This document shows positions 11,275 through 22,871 of a DNA stretch of 64,000 nucleotides, piece after piece. Origin of the DNA: Sepioteuthis lessoniana (lineage: Eukaryota; Mollusca; Cephalopoda; Myopsida; Loliginidae); the NCBI GenBank assembly GCA_963585895.1, contig CAUZXS010002472.1, positions 62,001-126,000 of the forward strand, given 5' to 3'. The position numbers and the translations under genes are program-made. The notes under the pieces were generated by a model. That model saw only the letters and a program-made list of their open reading frames with translations. It searched no databases and had not been told where the DNA came from. Numbering within the stretch: the stretch's first letter is position 1; every line of letters starts with the position of its first letter.

Positions 11275-11841
11275 AATTGCCCAGTCAGCTGGGGCTGTAA
11301 AATACACTGACTGCACCTCTGCAGAGGGGTAAGACCCCCCTAACAAGTATCCTGGATATGATACTAAACAATCTGATGGTGAAGTTCCAGCAGTGCTGGA
11401 GCTTTGGGGAATGCAGAGTACCCCTTCATTGCCATCGCTCCCAGGTCCACTCTGGCCCCAGAGTGGTAGCGCCTGATAGGGCCCTATCTATGGGTTAAAT
11501 AGAACTAACAGCATACTTATGCTGAATTGAATTGTTTGAAATAGAAATGTTTTTGACAATTCAACCGTACTTACATTTATAATGCGTGCTTATGCTTAAC
11601 TGAATTATTTGAAATAGAACTGTTTTTCGACATCAAAACTGTATTTACACTTAACTGAATTGTTACATATAACTGCTTGAACAGTTTGAAATGGAAATTT
11701 TTTTGACAATTAAACTGTGTACTTATGCTAAACTGAATTGTTTTAAATAGAACAGATTATTTACATAAAAATGGATTTAGCGTTAAATAACCTACAAAGG
11801 TTGATATGTCATAAAACCCAACAAACCAAACCAAACCAAAC
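11275..11841 (+). mobile_element. Full-length Rep-L copy with 11-bp target duplication
   Basis: The 5' end reads GCCCAGTCAGCTGGGGCTGT, then GACTGCACCTCTGCAGAGGG. The body contains CTGATGGTGAAGTTCCAG, GCTTTGGGGAATGCAGAGTA and GGTCCACTCTGGCCCCAGAG. The 3' part has three or four degenerate modules (ACTGAATTGTTTGAAATAGA type). The tail near 11765-11841 has the GTTAAATAACC..GGTTGATATG hairpin and a (CCAAA)n end. CATATCTATTG flanks both sides (11264-11274 and 11842-11852). The duplication shows retroposition as one unit. There is no coding capacity, so it must be mobilised in trans. Confidence 0.85.
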
Positions 11842-11852
11842 CATATCTATTG

Positions 11853-13127
11853 GTTAAATTGATCTATTTGAAATTTATTCAAATGTGATAGGTATATATG
11901 ATACCATACACTTTGTATTAATTAGGAATATCAGATGTCATATATGAGCAAAAAAATCTCTTAATGAACAGAAATCTAAATATAGATACACAATGAACAT
12001 AATTCCCTAAACCCTCAGCAGAAAATAACCAAAAACAGGTTGACATGCCATTAAAATCAATCCAATAATACTTACATTATATACTGAATTTAGAAACTAG
12101 ATATTTTCTACATTTATAATCATAAATGATGTATATTTATAAGAAATATATACTTTTGAGAAATTATATATAACTAACTAATTTGCCACGCTTGGTCAGG
12201 CAGGCAGCTTCGTCACTTTCTCAAAAAATTTATTATGCCACTTGGCAAAGGGTTTGCTCTTCTTATAACCTCATTATACAGTATTTGAAATATTGTCATA
12301 TAATTTCATAGACATTGTCTCCTTGCAAAATGTGGAAATATATGCCCAGAGTTATCTTTCGCTGCAAAAATTAGGTTTACCTTTTTATTTATCAATTCAC
12401 TGAAATTAAGAGAAAAAAGTTGGAAAATTTTTCCTTTAGATATAGATTATAAATTATATATATTAGGATAAAATGATGTTTTTATTATTTTATAATTCCA
12501 TTCTAATAATAATTGAAGATTAAAAAAATATTATATACATGTTAAACATTTTTTAAAAAATAGGTTTCTTTTTTATTTGCTTCCAAGAAAAAATCTGATA
12601 TTCATTCCCAATTCTTTTAAGAAGTAATTCTATAAAATGTTTATATTTTAGAAAGAGGAAATGAACTGGACTTTTGCTGGTGAGGCAGAGGTTTGAAAGT
12701 CAATAATCCTATACTATTCTCCCAACATCTTGCTTGGTTCCTGTTGGCCTTAATACTGAAAGAGAATGACAGTGTCACACCCTGAAGAAATAGGAGCAGG
12801 TGTGTATGTGGTTTGATTTTTGCTAAACAGGGAGCCTTTAAGAGGAGTTACTGTAGGCATAAGGAGTGGGTAGGGTACTGCTTCTCTTGGGAGCCAGTCA
12901 TCATTTCCTGCCATCAATTCACTTCCTTAAGAATGAGCTGTCCAAATTTTGTGGACAAAGTCCTCTTTTATTATCATCAGCCTGAAGCTGCCACAGAGGT
13001 GGGCTGAGCGATGACCACGGCTGAGCAGTCAGCAAAGCAATCAGTGACCCAAGACCCAAGATACAAATGAACCCAAGTAATAATTTTTTTAAAAACATGC
13101 CTCAAATAAATCAGTTATAGTTAAAAT
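11853..13127. other. No gene recognised
   Basis: AT-rich sequence. A small Rep-L-like body remnant may lie around 11990-12080 (AAAACAGGTTGACATGCC). 12640-13070 is less AT-rich and carries no recognised domain. Confidence 0.4.
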
Positions 13128-13585
13128 ATTTGATTGGTTTGGTTTGATGGCATATCAACCATTGTTAGTTATTTAATGACAAATCCTCTTTTTACATATA
13201 TATTGAATATATGATTTGTAAACACATTTTGTTGACACACTCAGTTAAAGGATCAAACAGTTCTATTTCTAACAATTCAATTTAGCATAAATCAATAAAA
13301 GTAAATGGTTCCAAGTATTGCTATGTATCACAAACAATTCAATTAAACATCAGTCATTTGTTTATACACAGTTAAATGATCCAACAGTTCTATTTCTAAC
13401 AGTTCAATTTAGCATAAGTCATTTGTTTGCACTCAATTTAAATGTCAAACAGTTTTATTTAATCCACAGATAGGACCCTTTCAGGTACTACGACTCCAGG
13501 TCAGAGTGGACTTAGGAACAATGGCAATGAAGGGGTATGCCACTTTCCCGAAAGCCTCAGCATTACTAGAGCCTCACTATCAGAT
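13128..13585 (-). mobile_element. Rep-L copy
   Basis: Minus-strand copy. The tail is at 13128-13190 (GGTTTGATGGCATATCAACC), modules follow at 13200-13450, and the body spans 13460-13580 with the complement of GTCCACTCTGACCTGGAGTC. It ends at the point where other copies continue to the CTCTGCAG head, so it is 5'-truncated. Confidence 0.8.
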
Positions 13586-14407
13586 ACTTTCTTTTCTTTC
13601 TTTCTTCTTTGCTTCCTTTTGACTATGTTACAGAAAGGGAACATGGAGACAAGTTTATCATCTGGAACCTAGCATATGTTGGGGTGTACAAATTCAGTGT
13701 TTTGGTAAAGTTGATAAATATTGAGAAGGTCAGTAGATATAGTTTGGATATGAAACTGGAAGGAGTCAATGATGGAGAAGTGACTACTGATTACTGGGCA
13801 GGGTGGTTGTACAAGTTAACATGGAAGACAGAGACATGTCTAACTTGAGACTGCATGAACACAAAACTTAAAATTTGGCCTGATAATCGAAAAGAATAAT
13901 GGACCAATAGTGCCTTGGTTCCTATATTCCAGCATTTATTTAACTTCTTCCTGTAATTGACAACTGTCTTTTAATATCTATGCTTTTGGCTCAAGCAGTA
14001 ATTACTGTATGCTTTTGGCTGGCTATATTTCCCATGTGCGAAATATAAGTATGTTCCTCATGTCTCCCAGTTTTGAGTGGTTAATAAAAGCAGAAGTTTC
14101 TAAATTTCCACCTGTATCTACATTTTCTGGGCTCCAGTTTGTTGCTATGCTAAATATGCTGGCGTTCTTGTCTTATTTTAAAAAAAAAAAAAGAAAAAAG
14201 AAGCCTTATTATTTTTCATTACCTAATTTGCTTCTCTTGTAGAATCTTTTTTTAAAGCCTATGAATTAGTATTATCAAAGTTACTGAGTATGGAAGGCTC
14301 CTTTTGAGAAGCTGCAAATGCACAAGTTATTCTGTGGGTTGATAAAGCACCAAAGAGACTATCCTGTGTCAAAAGTTTAACTTTTGATGGAAGTGAATTG
14401 AGGGGTA
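13586..14407. other. No gene recognised
   Basis: One 79-codon open frame at 13609-13848 has no recognisable motif. A pyrimidine run at about 13586-13615 and an A-rich run at 14178-14200 are present. Confidence 0.4.
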
Positions 14408-15448
14408 TGTGACGGCAAATCGACTAAAATCCCAAAACGGGACTTTATTTTCGCACGTGTGAAGACGGGGCAGGTTGGCACTTGATCCCCTACAGAATAA
14501 GTCCTGTTCAGAGTTCTTCTCTCAGGCACATAAGAACTGGCATATTACGTGAGGGAATAATTTAGGGCCAGACTGACCACCGCTGGCAAAGGGGTTCCAA
14601 ATTTCACACTATCACACACCCACCAGGCCGCTAAACTTCTTTCCCTTAGATAACAGAAGAATACGGGCCTATAGGTCTTAGTCGTAATAATATTAATATT
14701 GTAGTAGTCGGCAACTCCGGTTTCCCGTGTGATACTTTAGGAATTAATAGGACAATTCTAAGCAAGATAACATAAGGCGAATAGAAGCTGGAAAGAAAGC
14801 ATGAAGTAACAACATAGACCACATGGTAAAATGAAAATACATAAAATCCTTTACTACTTATATATACACGTTCAGAGTGTCAAAAACATATAATTGGACA
14901 GTCCACGAATATAAACATCTTTTCTGACTTTTGTCCTTCTTCAAATTGAGAGAGAGAGTGGTAAACGAAATTTGGGTATAAAGGAAAAATGTCCCCAAAG
15001 TTACTTATCTTATTTTCGACGGGGTTCCACTGGAGAATTTTCTTCTTTCACGGGCCAATAGACTTTGTTCTGTTTTTAATACTGGCTTGAAGGATTTTGG
15101 AGTCCTTCATGTCTCAGTTAATCTTTTGTCTTTAACCCGGAGTAAGATGGCTATGGTTCGTCTGCCCGTTATGAACCCTGCTCAAAAACTCACCTCTTAC
15201 TATTTACTTCCGCTGAGGGGAAGGGAGCCCCACTTCCGTTTTGGGGTCCCAGCCAATCATTTGGCTCCTCTCTCTTTCCCCTTCTGATGTCCGGCGACCT
15301 GAGGTCACTTAGTGCGAACACCTGGTCTCCCCTGCGTGACCCACATTCTCTCTTAACGGTCACTTTTTGACTGCTAGATAGTGCTGATTCAACACGGGGA
15401 GGATAGTATCAGTCTTACCTCTTCGTCTCCGTGAGCTGTCACGTGACA
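14408..15448 (-). mobile_element. Solo LTR (1041 bp), family also at 29419 and 56786
   Basis: The element has LTR ends (TGTGACGGC at the left, CACGTGACA at the right, so TG..CA) and an exact 4-bp target duplication GGTA on both sides (14404-14407 and 15449-15452). The sense strand is minus. On that strand an AATAAAGTCCCG polyadenylation signal lies near the 3' end, and a CCAAAT-containing promoter-like stretch and a GA-rich run lie upstream. Two more copies share the whole length. There is no coding region, as expected after recombination between the two LTRs of a full element. A terminal-inverted-repeat DNA element is less likely because the termini are only imperfectly inverted. Confidence 0.85.
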
Positions 15449-15550
15449 GGTATTTTATTTTATTTACATATAATATAGATTTTTTTTTTTCATTATTGGT
15501 TTTATCTTTTCTTTTCAACTTTATTAATTCTCATAGCCTATGCTGGTAAA

Positions 15551-15962
15551 TTGCCCAATTGGCTGGTGCTGTAGGATACACCGACTCCACCCCACCCAAC
15601 AAGTGTCCTGAATATGACACTAAACAATCTGATGGTGAGGTTCCAGTGATGCTGGGATTTTGGGGAATGTGGAGCTCCCTTCATTGCCATTGTTCCCAGG
15701 TCCACTCTGGCCCGGAATGGTAGTACCTGATAGGGTCCTATCTATGGGTTAAATAGAACTAAACTGTATACTTATACTAAACTGAATTGTTTGACTAAAC
15801 TAAATAGCTTGAAATAGAAATGTTTTTGACAATAAAACTGTGTACTCATGCTAAACTGAATTGTTTGAAATAGAACTGTTTATATGTATGAAAATGGATT
15901 TGGCATTTAATAGCCTATAATGGTTGATATGCCATATAACCAAACTAAACTGAACAAACTAA
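15551..15962 (+). mobile_element. Rep-L copy with near-perfect 9-bp target duplication
   Basis: It starts TTGCCCAATTGGCTGGTGCT and lacks part of the CTCTGCAGAGGGG block. It then follows the family body and ends in a GGCATTTAATAGCC..GGTTGATATGCC tail. GCTGGTAAA (15542-15550) and GCCGGTAAA (15963-15971) flank it. It lies 100 bp from the solo LTR. Confidence 0.8.
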
Positions 15963-16002
15963 GCCGGTAAAAAGAATTAATTAAAGCGGCTGTGGAAGAT
16001 CC

Positions 16003-16205
16003 ACACAAGAAAGAAAGAAGGAACAGAAAGAAAGAGAAAAGTTCAAATAAGTGGAATCATTAGAAAGAAAGAAAAAAAGAAAGAACAGAGAGAAAAGAAA
16101 GAAAGAAAGAAGTTCAAACAGGTGGAATTTTTAGAAAGAAAGAAAGAATGGAGTGAACAGAAAGATAGAAAAAAGTGAGATTTTAAGAAAGAAAGTATGA
16201 AGCAA
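16003..16205 (+). repeat. GAAA-rich minisatellite
   Basis: A purine-rich array in which a unit containing GTTCAAATAAGTGGAATC (also GTTCAAACAGGTGGAATT) recurs within GAAAGAAAGAAA runs, with a period of about 75-80 bp. Confidence 0.8.
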
Positions 16206-16639
16206 GACATGATTTTTCTGGTGTGAATTTTTTAAATATGTTTCTTGTGCAACTCCTGGTTTTAATTTTAAATCAATAATCTTGTTATATAAAACAAGAT
16301 TACCTATGAAGAAAGTTTTGCTTAGTCAGAACCTTTATCAACAAAACTTAAGTTTCATTTCCAATGAGTTGGTCATGTCAACCTAAAGTCAAAATATTGT
16401 ATTCCTTATGCTGTTCTCCATGGTGTTCTGAAGGAAGGTGCATACTTCAGAAACTGTGCACTTTAAAAATGTTCTCGTTGATACTTAAAGGATTTTGGTT
16501 TTGACTCTGACCATAATGTTCTGAACGGTGGTCCATATAGATAGTGGAAAATGCACAGATCCCTAGCTTAACTTAAACAAACTGAGGAGATGATGTTGGA
16601 GACATCCAATTATTGATTAATAATGAAATTTTGAGAAGC
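16206..16639. other. No gene recognised
   Basis: Ordinary AT-rich sequence between repeats; nothing identifiable. Confidence 0.4.
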
Positions 16640-17190
16640 TTGCCAGCGAAATTATGGGAGACAATTATTGTCACCCATAGAAAGTGGGTTTGTCCATGGG
16701 ATGTTACAAGATAGTCCCAGAAATTCTTTCTCGACCTTCTTATGCCTCTGTTCTTTAAACTGCTAACATGTTGTTTCCTGCTGGGAATAGTAAAGATGCA
16801 TTTGACTTTCCAAAATCATCAAGTAAGCTTTTTCCATTTTTGTAAAAGTTTCAGATATTACTTGTTACTGGCTCATTGGCCTAGTTGGTAGAGTGTTCAC
16901 CAATAGTCCGAGAGACCTGGGTTCAATCCAAGGTCGCATCATACCAAAGACTTTAAAAATGGTACTTGATACCTCCTTGCTTAACATTCAGCAATATAAG
17001 GTATGTAACAAGGGTAAAGTGGAGCAATCCAGGGAAAGGAGTAGCCCCCTCCCCTACACCTCTGTGTAGTAGCTATTGAAAAGGGAGCCTTCTGGTCGCC
17101 CTCGACTACGGTCGTATTAATATATCACAGATATACTAATGCTAAAATTGGTCATTGGCGAGTGAAGACACAAATAAATCTCTCTTCCAC
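16640..17190 (+). repeat. Rep-F copy 2, interrupted by SINE-2
   Basis: The first part (16640-16867) carries the TTCTTATGCCTCTGTTCTTT and CTTTTTCCATTTTTGTA blocks of Rep-F. The last part (17115-17190) resumes with TATATCACAGATATAC and GGCGAGTGAAGACAC. The SINE between them splits the repeat. Confidence 0.6.
16868..17114 (+). mobile_element. SINE-2 copy (tRNA-derived), best preserved
   Basis: A tRNA-like head with A box TGGCCTAGTTGGTAGAGTG and B box GGGTTCAATCC sits at 16874-16930. The body then runs through ACTTTAAAAATGGTACTTGA and AAGGGAGCCTTCTGGTCGCC to the end CCCTCGACTACGGTCG. Minus-strand copies lie at 29139, 35858 and 54740. The A and B boxes are the internal RNA polymerase III promoter. 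The fold is not a working tRNA, because the sequence continues as a 245-bp retroposon. Its 3' end differs from that of SINE-1, so a different LINE partner is implied. Confidence 0.85.
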
Positions 17191-17386
17191 TAGAAACCCC
17201 ATAAAAGGAAATAATTGAAAAGAATATTATTAGCATCTTTAATTCCTTTTTAGTTTTAGATGAACAATTGTCAGCCATTAACTTTGATTAGTATTTGGTT
17301 TCATCTTAATTTTTGTTATTTTCTGAGGAAGGATGTTGGTTTTTTCATCCCACTGTGAGCTTATCACTTATCAATTCAATATTTTA

Positions 17387-17600
17387 TTTCTTTGTTTAAT
17401 GGCATGTCAACCTTCATGGGTTATTTAATGCCATCCTTGTAGAATAGTAGTTATACTACTTAACCAATAACTGGAGGGATAAGGGGGTTTCATGCCTTCC
17501 CTAAGAGTATTGTTCTGAAAGTGAACATAATAGCATGACTGAAGTTCAGACACATTTACTCCTATGGCGCAGTACAACATGTTTGACACAAGGCCACGGG
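17387..17600 (-). mobile_element. SINE-1 copy
   Basis: The minus-strand tail (GGTTGACATGCC hairpin and ACAAAG run) is at 17387-17430. The body contains the complement of GGCATGAAACCCCCTTATCC, and the tRNA-like head lies near 17560-17600. The head is degraded. Confidence 0.75.
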
Positions 17601-18518
17601 GAACTCTTTCTTAATCCATTATGTACTGTTGTGTCTCTATTGTAGAAAGATGGTTCAATTGAGTACAGTAAGCAATGTATCTAAAGATGAAAGAAAATGC
17701 TAATTAAAATTAATGGTATTATGTAACCTCCAGTGAAATGATAATTTAAAAACACAGAGAATTGAGACTAAAATTACTGAGGAAAATAAAACTAAGAAAA
17801 ATAAACAGAAAAGGCAATTTTGTCAACTACAGCACAAATTAAGCAAAGACAATATAATTAACGGAAGTTTTTCTAAATAAAGGTTTATGAAAGGAAGAAT
17901 AATGTGTGTGTTTATATATATAAATCTAGAGAGAGAGAGGAGTCTTGATGATGTTTATTTAAGAAACTTATTTCCCTTAAACTTTTATAATTTTTGGTGG
18001 CTCTGATTTGCTTATTTACTCTACCTACTCAGTGGGAGTGCCTCTCCTACCTTTTTTTCTTCCTTGAGCACAAACCATTTCTTTGAGAGCACCAAAAATT
18101 AAAAAATATATAAATTGTAATTTTTTGGAAGCCGACCTTGTCAAGTTTTATTGTCAGTAGCAGCTTGGTAACCAAGTGAAAGAGAAGGGATTTTTTCCTC
18201 ATTTCTGGTTTAAGTGAAACAAGGGGTTCAAAGAAGGCTCTTCATGTAGACACTCACTTAAAAAAAGAAGCAAAAAGAGGGTGTAAAAAAATTGCAGTTT
18301 GGAAAAGAAGAGGAAAATTATCATTTTTCTGCTTGTGTGAAAAAAAATGGGGGGGAAACAACACCAGCTCAATGATGAACAAAGGATTTTATTTACGGTA
18401 TCATACAATAAGTGGTGTAAACTGTTCAAGACACCATCTTGGTTCTGTTCTTTTTTCTTATATCTTGTTTTACTGAGATATCACTTTGAGAGTTTCAATA
18501 TACTCCAGAGGGGAGAAA
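17601..18518. other. No gene recognised
   Basis: AT-rich sequence, including a short GA run at about 17931-17940. Open frames on either strand at 18199-18550 overlap each other and show no domain. Confidence 0.4.
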
Positions 18519-18523
18519 AACTG

Positions 18524-18690
18524 TGTTCTGGTGCCGATGGCGAGCGATAATAAATAACACGTGAACATGCAAGCTATCTAGTAAGGGAGTCTGTTTATTT
18601 ACATCCAAGGGAGCTAAACCTACAGAGCCGGCCTCGCTTTCATGGGGCCGTTTCTTATCCGTGTTTTACGGAGCTATATACATCATAACA
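18524..18690 (-). repeat. Gypsy 3' LTR
   Basis: Starts TGTTCTGGTGCCG and ends ATCATAACA on the plus strand. With 22887-23053 it shows about five substitutions in 167 bp (roughly 3 percent), including TTCTTATCCG against TTCGTATCGA. A purine-rich tract (minus-strand AAGAGGGA, 18691-18698) abuts it and fits the polypurine tract that primes plus-strand synthesis. Confidence 0.93.
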
Positions 18691-18932
18691 TCCCTCTTAT
18701 CAAGTGATGTTTACACTGAGTTCAAGGTGATGTGTGATGCTGTAAAAGTCCATGAAGCTAGTAAAATTCAGAGTAATCAAAGTAAGGTCCCTATGTACTT
18801 TTTTCTTTTCTTTTTTTTCTCTTTCCTTTCTTCCCCTTTCTCCTCAATTTTTTGCTTTGTGCGTCTACCTTTCGATAGGTCGTGGCCCTTTAATCGTGCT
18901 GGCACTTGGACAGTACGACTAGATCTACAGGT

Positions 18933-20020
18933 TTAGATTTCATGTGTCTGTGATGTGCATGTTTGTATGGGAGTGTATTGGGGGTCAGCTGGTGTTTGGT
19001 CGGGTAATGTATCTAGTTGCCGGGGGCGGATATTCAGGGACTCAGTGGGTGCCCGGTCAGGAAATGTGGCCTGTTGGCACAGGTGGATCCTGCTTCGCCT
19101 GTACTGTTGTCCATCTACCTGGACCATGTAGCTGCGTGGTGCTGCTTTGCTAGTGTCTATACCAGGCGTCCAGTCACTGTAAGGGTTTTGTGGATGACAC
19201 TTCACCCTGATAGGTTGTCCTATGACGAGGTATGGTAATTGTTTGGCATGCCGATCATAATAGCTTTTGGTTGTCTGTTTTTTCTTTATGAGTGCCTGTT
19301 GTACGTCCATTTGTACTTGGGGCATGTAGTCCGTGGCTTTGCATGGTAGCATTGAGTGGGTGCGCCTTGATAGGAGTCGTTGTGCAGGTGAACTGCGCAT
19401 GCCTGGTGTGGTTGCATTGCGCCATTCCTGGATGACTTTCTACATGTCAGTTCCTTCTTTTGTAGTTTTTTTTATGATCCCCTTCATCAATTTCACTGCT
19501 GCTTCTGCTCGTCCATTGGATTGATGATGGTGTGGGCTGGATGTTATGTGGTTGATGTCCCATGATTTTAGGAATCTGCGAAACTCACTGCTGATAAAAT
19601 TGGTGCCGTTATCGGTGATCAGGGTTGCTGGTGCACCGTGTGTGGCAAAAACAGGTTTGATTGCTTTGATAAGGGCATTGCTACTAAGGTCAGGGAGCTG
19701 GCTTAGTTCTATAAAGTCTGAGTAGATATCCACCAGCACTACATATTGTCTGCCATTTATTTCAAAACAGTCACTGGCCACTAATTGCCATGGGTGAGTC
19801 GGAATTGGGTAGGACATCAGAGGTTGTCGTTGTTGTTGCGGTTGGGCGAGCTGGCAGGTTTCACAGCGCCGGACAGCTTCAGTGATTTCCGCATGCATCT
19901 ATGGCCAAAACATTATCTCACGGGCAGTATTTAGGGTGTACTGGATGCCTAAGTGGGACCTGTGTGCCCTGACGACCATCTCTGGCCTCAGTTTTGTCGG
20001 TATGATGAGGCGTGTGCCTC
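18933..20020 (-). pseudogene. Gypsy integrase region
   Basis: An N-terminal zinc-binding HHCC domain is visible at about 19850-20010 (H..H around AHRSHLGIQ, then CETC). An in-frame stop at 19899-19901 sits between the two halves, right after REIMFWP. The catalytic core follows at 19440-19850, with the three acidic residues in context: D in LVASDCFEING, D in ITDNGTNF and E in GRAEAAVK. A frame change near 19400-19440 separates the C-terminal part (18933-19400, with TKSYYDRHAKQLPYL and an RVKCHP block). Integrase would insert the DNA copy into the host chromosome. Confidence 0.9.
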
Positions 20021-20310
20021 GATAAGCTAGGCCATTTTCTGTGGCTAGTTCATCACGATATGGCCAGTATTCCCTGATATTGAGTGGACTGTCGTTTTTG
20101 TCAACTGGCCAACCTTTTTTTGGGATTTCTATTAGTGCTAACAATGTCATGTCCTGACCAGTTTCTTCCTTGATCCGTGCGAGGCGGTGGTCCGAGACGA
20201 AGTGGTGATCTTCCAGTTCAAACTTTTCCATGAGCTCATGTATTTCGAATATAGCGACTTTGTCCTCTCTGGCTGTCTCAGTAGGTGGCAATGAGGCTCG
20301 TGATAGTGTG

Positions 20311-20660
20311 TCACTGATATACATCTGTGGTCCTGGTTTGTACTCCACGTTCAGAGAGTATTTCTGAAGTCGAAGCCGCATTCGTTGCAGTCGCTTTGGG
20401 GCTGGTATGGATGGGCTTCGACAGTATAATCTCCAGTGGTTTGTGGTCGGAGAATACTTTCACCTTCTCCTTGCCGAGGATGTACTGCTCGAAATGTTCT
20501 GCGGCAAACACAATGGCGAGGCATTCCTTCTCAATTTGAGCAAAGTTTCGCTCCGTTTTAGTAAGTGCTCTAGATGCATACGCGATGGGGTATCCACCCT
20601 GTTTTATTACAGCTCCAAGACCAACCTCCGAACTATCGCCTTCCAGTGAAACTTCCTAGT
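20311..20660 (-). pseudogene. Gypsy RNase H domain
   Basis: The minus-strand frames read through GLGAVIKQGGYPIAYASR and FAAEHFEQYILGKEKVKVFS, then SDHKPLEIIL, the usual RNase H end. This enzyme removes RNA from the RNA:DNA hybrid during reverse transcription. The frame changes within the domain, near 20510. A connection sequence (20020-20310) leads to integrase. Confidence 0.85.
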
Positions 20661-21480
20661 TAACATCATAATATTGGAGGACTGGAGCTTGGGTGATGAG
20701 TTCTTTCATCCTACTGAAAGCCGTTTCGTGTTGTGGCAACCAGTCAAATACAGAGTCCTTGTCCAGTAGGCGTCGCAGCAGTTTACATACAGTGCTTAGT
20801 TTGGGTGTAAACTTGGCAAGGTAGTTTGCAACTCCTAGGACTCTCTGAACACCTTGGACGTCTGTGGGGCATTGCATCTGCGAAATTGCCTTAACTTTCT
20901 CCGGGTCTGCTGCTATATTATGGTGTCATCTGCGATAACTTGAGTGTTGTCCAGTCCCTCGAAACAGTGGTCGAGTCGTCGTTGCCATTCCTCTGGGGCT
21001 GAGCTAATTCCAAATGGCATTCTAAGCCACCGTATTATGCCAAATGGAGTCCAACACGTTGTCAAGTATGAAGACGACTCATCCAGTGCAACCTGAAGAA
21101 ACCCATCCTTAGCGTCTACGACCGAGAAGAGCCTGGCCTTGCTCATCTTTGTTGCTATTTCCTTGATTGTTGGAGTTGGGTAGTGGTTACACTGGATTGC
21201 CTTATTCAAATGGTATGGGTCAATACAGATCCTCAATTTGAGGGGTTTCTGAATGACAACTATGTTGCTGATCCAGGGTGTCGGTTCTGTGACCCATGCT
21301 ATCACTCCATGTTCAACCAATTCCTCCAGCTTTTGTTTCAGCTCGATTTTGAGTGGTAGTGGAACTCTGCGGGGATTGTTCTGAACTGGTTTGATGTTTT
21401 TATCAATCTGTATTTTGTATTCTCCTGGTAGTCTTCCCAGCCCGGAAAATACATCTTTACAGTTGTCGAGAACACCCTCC
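20661..21480 (-). pseudogene. Gypsy reverse transcriptase
   Basis: The polymerase fingers and palm are clear: VEHGVIAWVTEPTPWISNIV, LRICIDPYHLNKAI, ARLFSVVDAKDGFLQVALD (motif A), MPFGISSAPEEWQRR (motif B) and VIADDTII (motif C, an ADD variant of YxDD). A stop follows motif C directly, near 20911. The thumb continues in another stretch at 20656-20877 (DVQGVQRVLGVANYLAKF). The region upstream of 21320 reads on in the same frame as the linker from protease. Confidence 0.9.
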
Positions 21481-21529
21481 TTGGTGAGTGATTTAACTTC
21501 GTCCAGGTGTCTGACGCATTCAACGTTGA

Positions 21530-21985
21530 AGGCTATAAGCTGGAGTGCAGAGCTGGCCCGTCCAGAATGGCAAATTATTGTCCACTACTTGAAAATGGAC
21601 TTTTTTCTTGATGTTGTTTGCTTCGCACCACAGTGTTACAGCTCTCAGGAGTTGGAGAATGGAATTGTCATACAGCTTCAGCTTTATATGGGAGGGCTGT
21701 AAGGGTGCTGTGGTGAGGCGTTTGTAGTCCACGAGAGCAAGAGTGCTGCAGCTTGCCCCAGTGTCAATTTAGAACTTGAGGGTTAGAGCTTTCTGGCCTC
21801 CTAAGGGGGATACGTGAATGTTTGCGTAGTAGTGTTTGCGGTCTGACAAAGGATCCAAGGCATATATGCTTTCATCACTGCTGGCAGGTTCGTCGTTGAC
21901 GTAACGGACCTTTGCATGTGCTGGCAGTTTATTTGACCGTAGTGGATGCGCTTGGGATTGGCACATCCTTGCAACATGGTTACTT
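21530..21985 (-). pseudogene. Gypsy protease region, stop before the active site
   Basis: The aspartic-protease signature IDTGASCSTLALV is encoded at about 21729-21767. The codon directly before it is TAA (minus strand), so translation from the upstream frame (21769-21966, ending ALTLKF) stops just before the catalytic aspartate. This is one of the mutations that make the copy inactive. Confidence 0.85.
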
Positions 21986-22656
21986 TTTAGGCAGATTGCG
22001 CAGGTTAATCCATAGGCCTGACATTTGCCTTTGTCATGGCTTAGTCCGCAGAATTTACAGTCCTTGATATGCTCCCGTCTCTTTTTGGGTATAATGCACT
22101 GTTTCTGTTGTGTTTCTGCTGCCTATCACCTCAACTTGTCTGTCCCTTTGTTCAGTGCTCCGACATATATCTATTGTCCGGTCTAGTGTTAGGTCTGGTT
22201 CACTGAGGAGTCTAGTCCGAATTTCTTTTTTATTTGTTCCCATCACTATCCGGTCGCGGATTAGTTCATCTTCCAGCGTGCTGTATCAGCACGTTTTTAT
22301 TAGTTTTCTCAGCTTGTTCAAATATGCATCGAAACGTTCGTCTATTTCCTGGTCGCATGAATTAAATACGTAGCATTCGTATGTCGTATTTAATTTAGGT
22401 TCGAAATAGTCCAATAATTTTTTATGGTGGAGTTGATGTCCACACGTTCCTCCTCTGTCATGGGCAGATTTTTTATAATTTTTAGGCATTCCTTGCCAAC
22501 GATAGAGAGAAATGTTCCTACCGGGACTTTAGCCGGTTTGGTATCAATGCGTGTAGCGTCGGCATAATTCATCCATGAGAGTTTAAATAGGGACCAGTTC
22601 TCTCTCAAATCGCCGTCCATGTCCATTTTTTCCGGTGGTGGGATGGGGTAAGCCAT
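21986..22656 (-). pseudogene. Gypsy gag with two zinc knuckles
   Basis: The likely start is the ATG at 22654-22656 (MAYPIPPPEKMDMDG). The capsid-like region contains NWSLFKLSWMNYADATRI and runs through several frames (breaks near 22400 and 22260). Two CCHC knuckles are readable near 21968-22050: CKFCGLSHDKGKC and CAICLKSNHVARMC. Gag packages the RNA in the cytoplasm; the knuckles bind nucleic acid. The frame breaks make it non-functional. Confidence 0.85.
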
Positions 22657-22871
22657 TATTCCGAAGTATTAGTCTTATCTCCGAGGTATTGTATCCGATT
22701 TGTGCCATGTAATGATCCGGCCCGACTTCCGTGTTTTATGTGTTCACATGGTGTCCGAAGAGTAGTTGGATTAGTTTGCCGGTGCGTATACGCTATTTTA
22801 GTTATTTTCCGATGTAATGTGTGTTTATCCGAGGTGTGGAGAGATGACTTTGCCGAATGTAGAAAAAAAAT

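Noticed and set aside
13609..13848. 79-codon plus-strand frame
   Set aside because: No recognisable motif, no splice or regulatory context, and it is flanked by repeats.
14408..15448. Terminal-inverted-repeat DNA transposon
   Set aside because: The ends are only partly inverted, while TG..CA ends, a polyadenylation signal and 4-bp duplications in three copies fit an LTR better.
16868..16940. Possible tRNA gene with A and B boxes
   Set aside because: The same head recurs in three other copies with a 200-bp shared body, so it is the promoter part of a SINE.
18790..18850. Pyrimidine-rich tract as a splice acceptor of a host gene
   Set aside because: It lies inside the gypsy element, close to the 3' LTR, and is part of that element.
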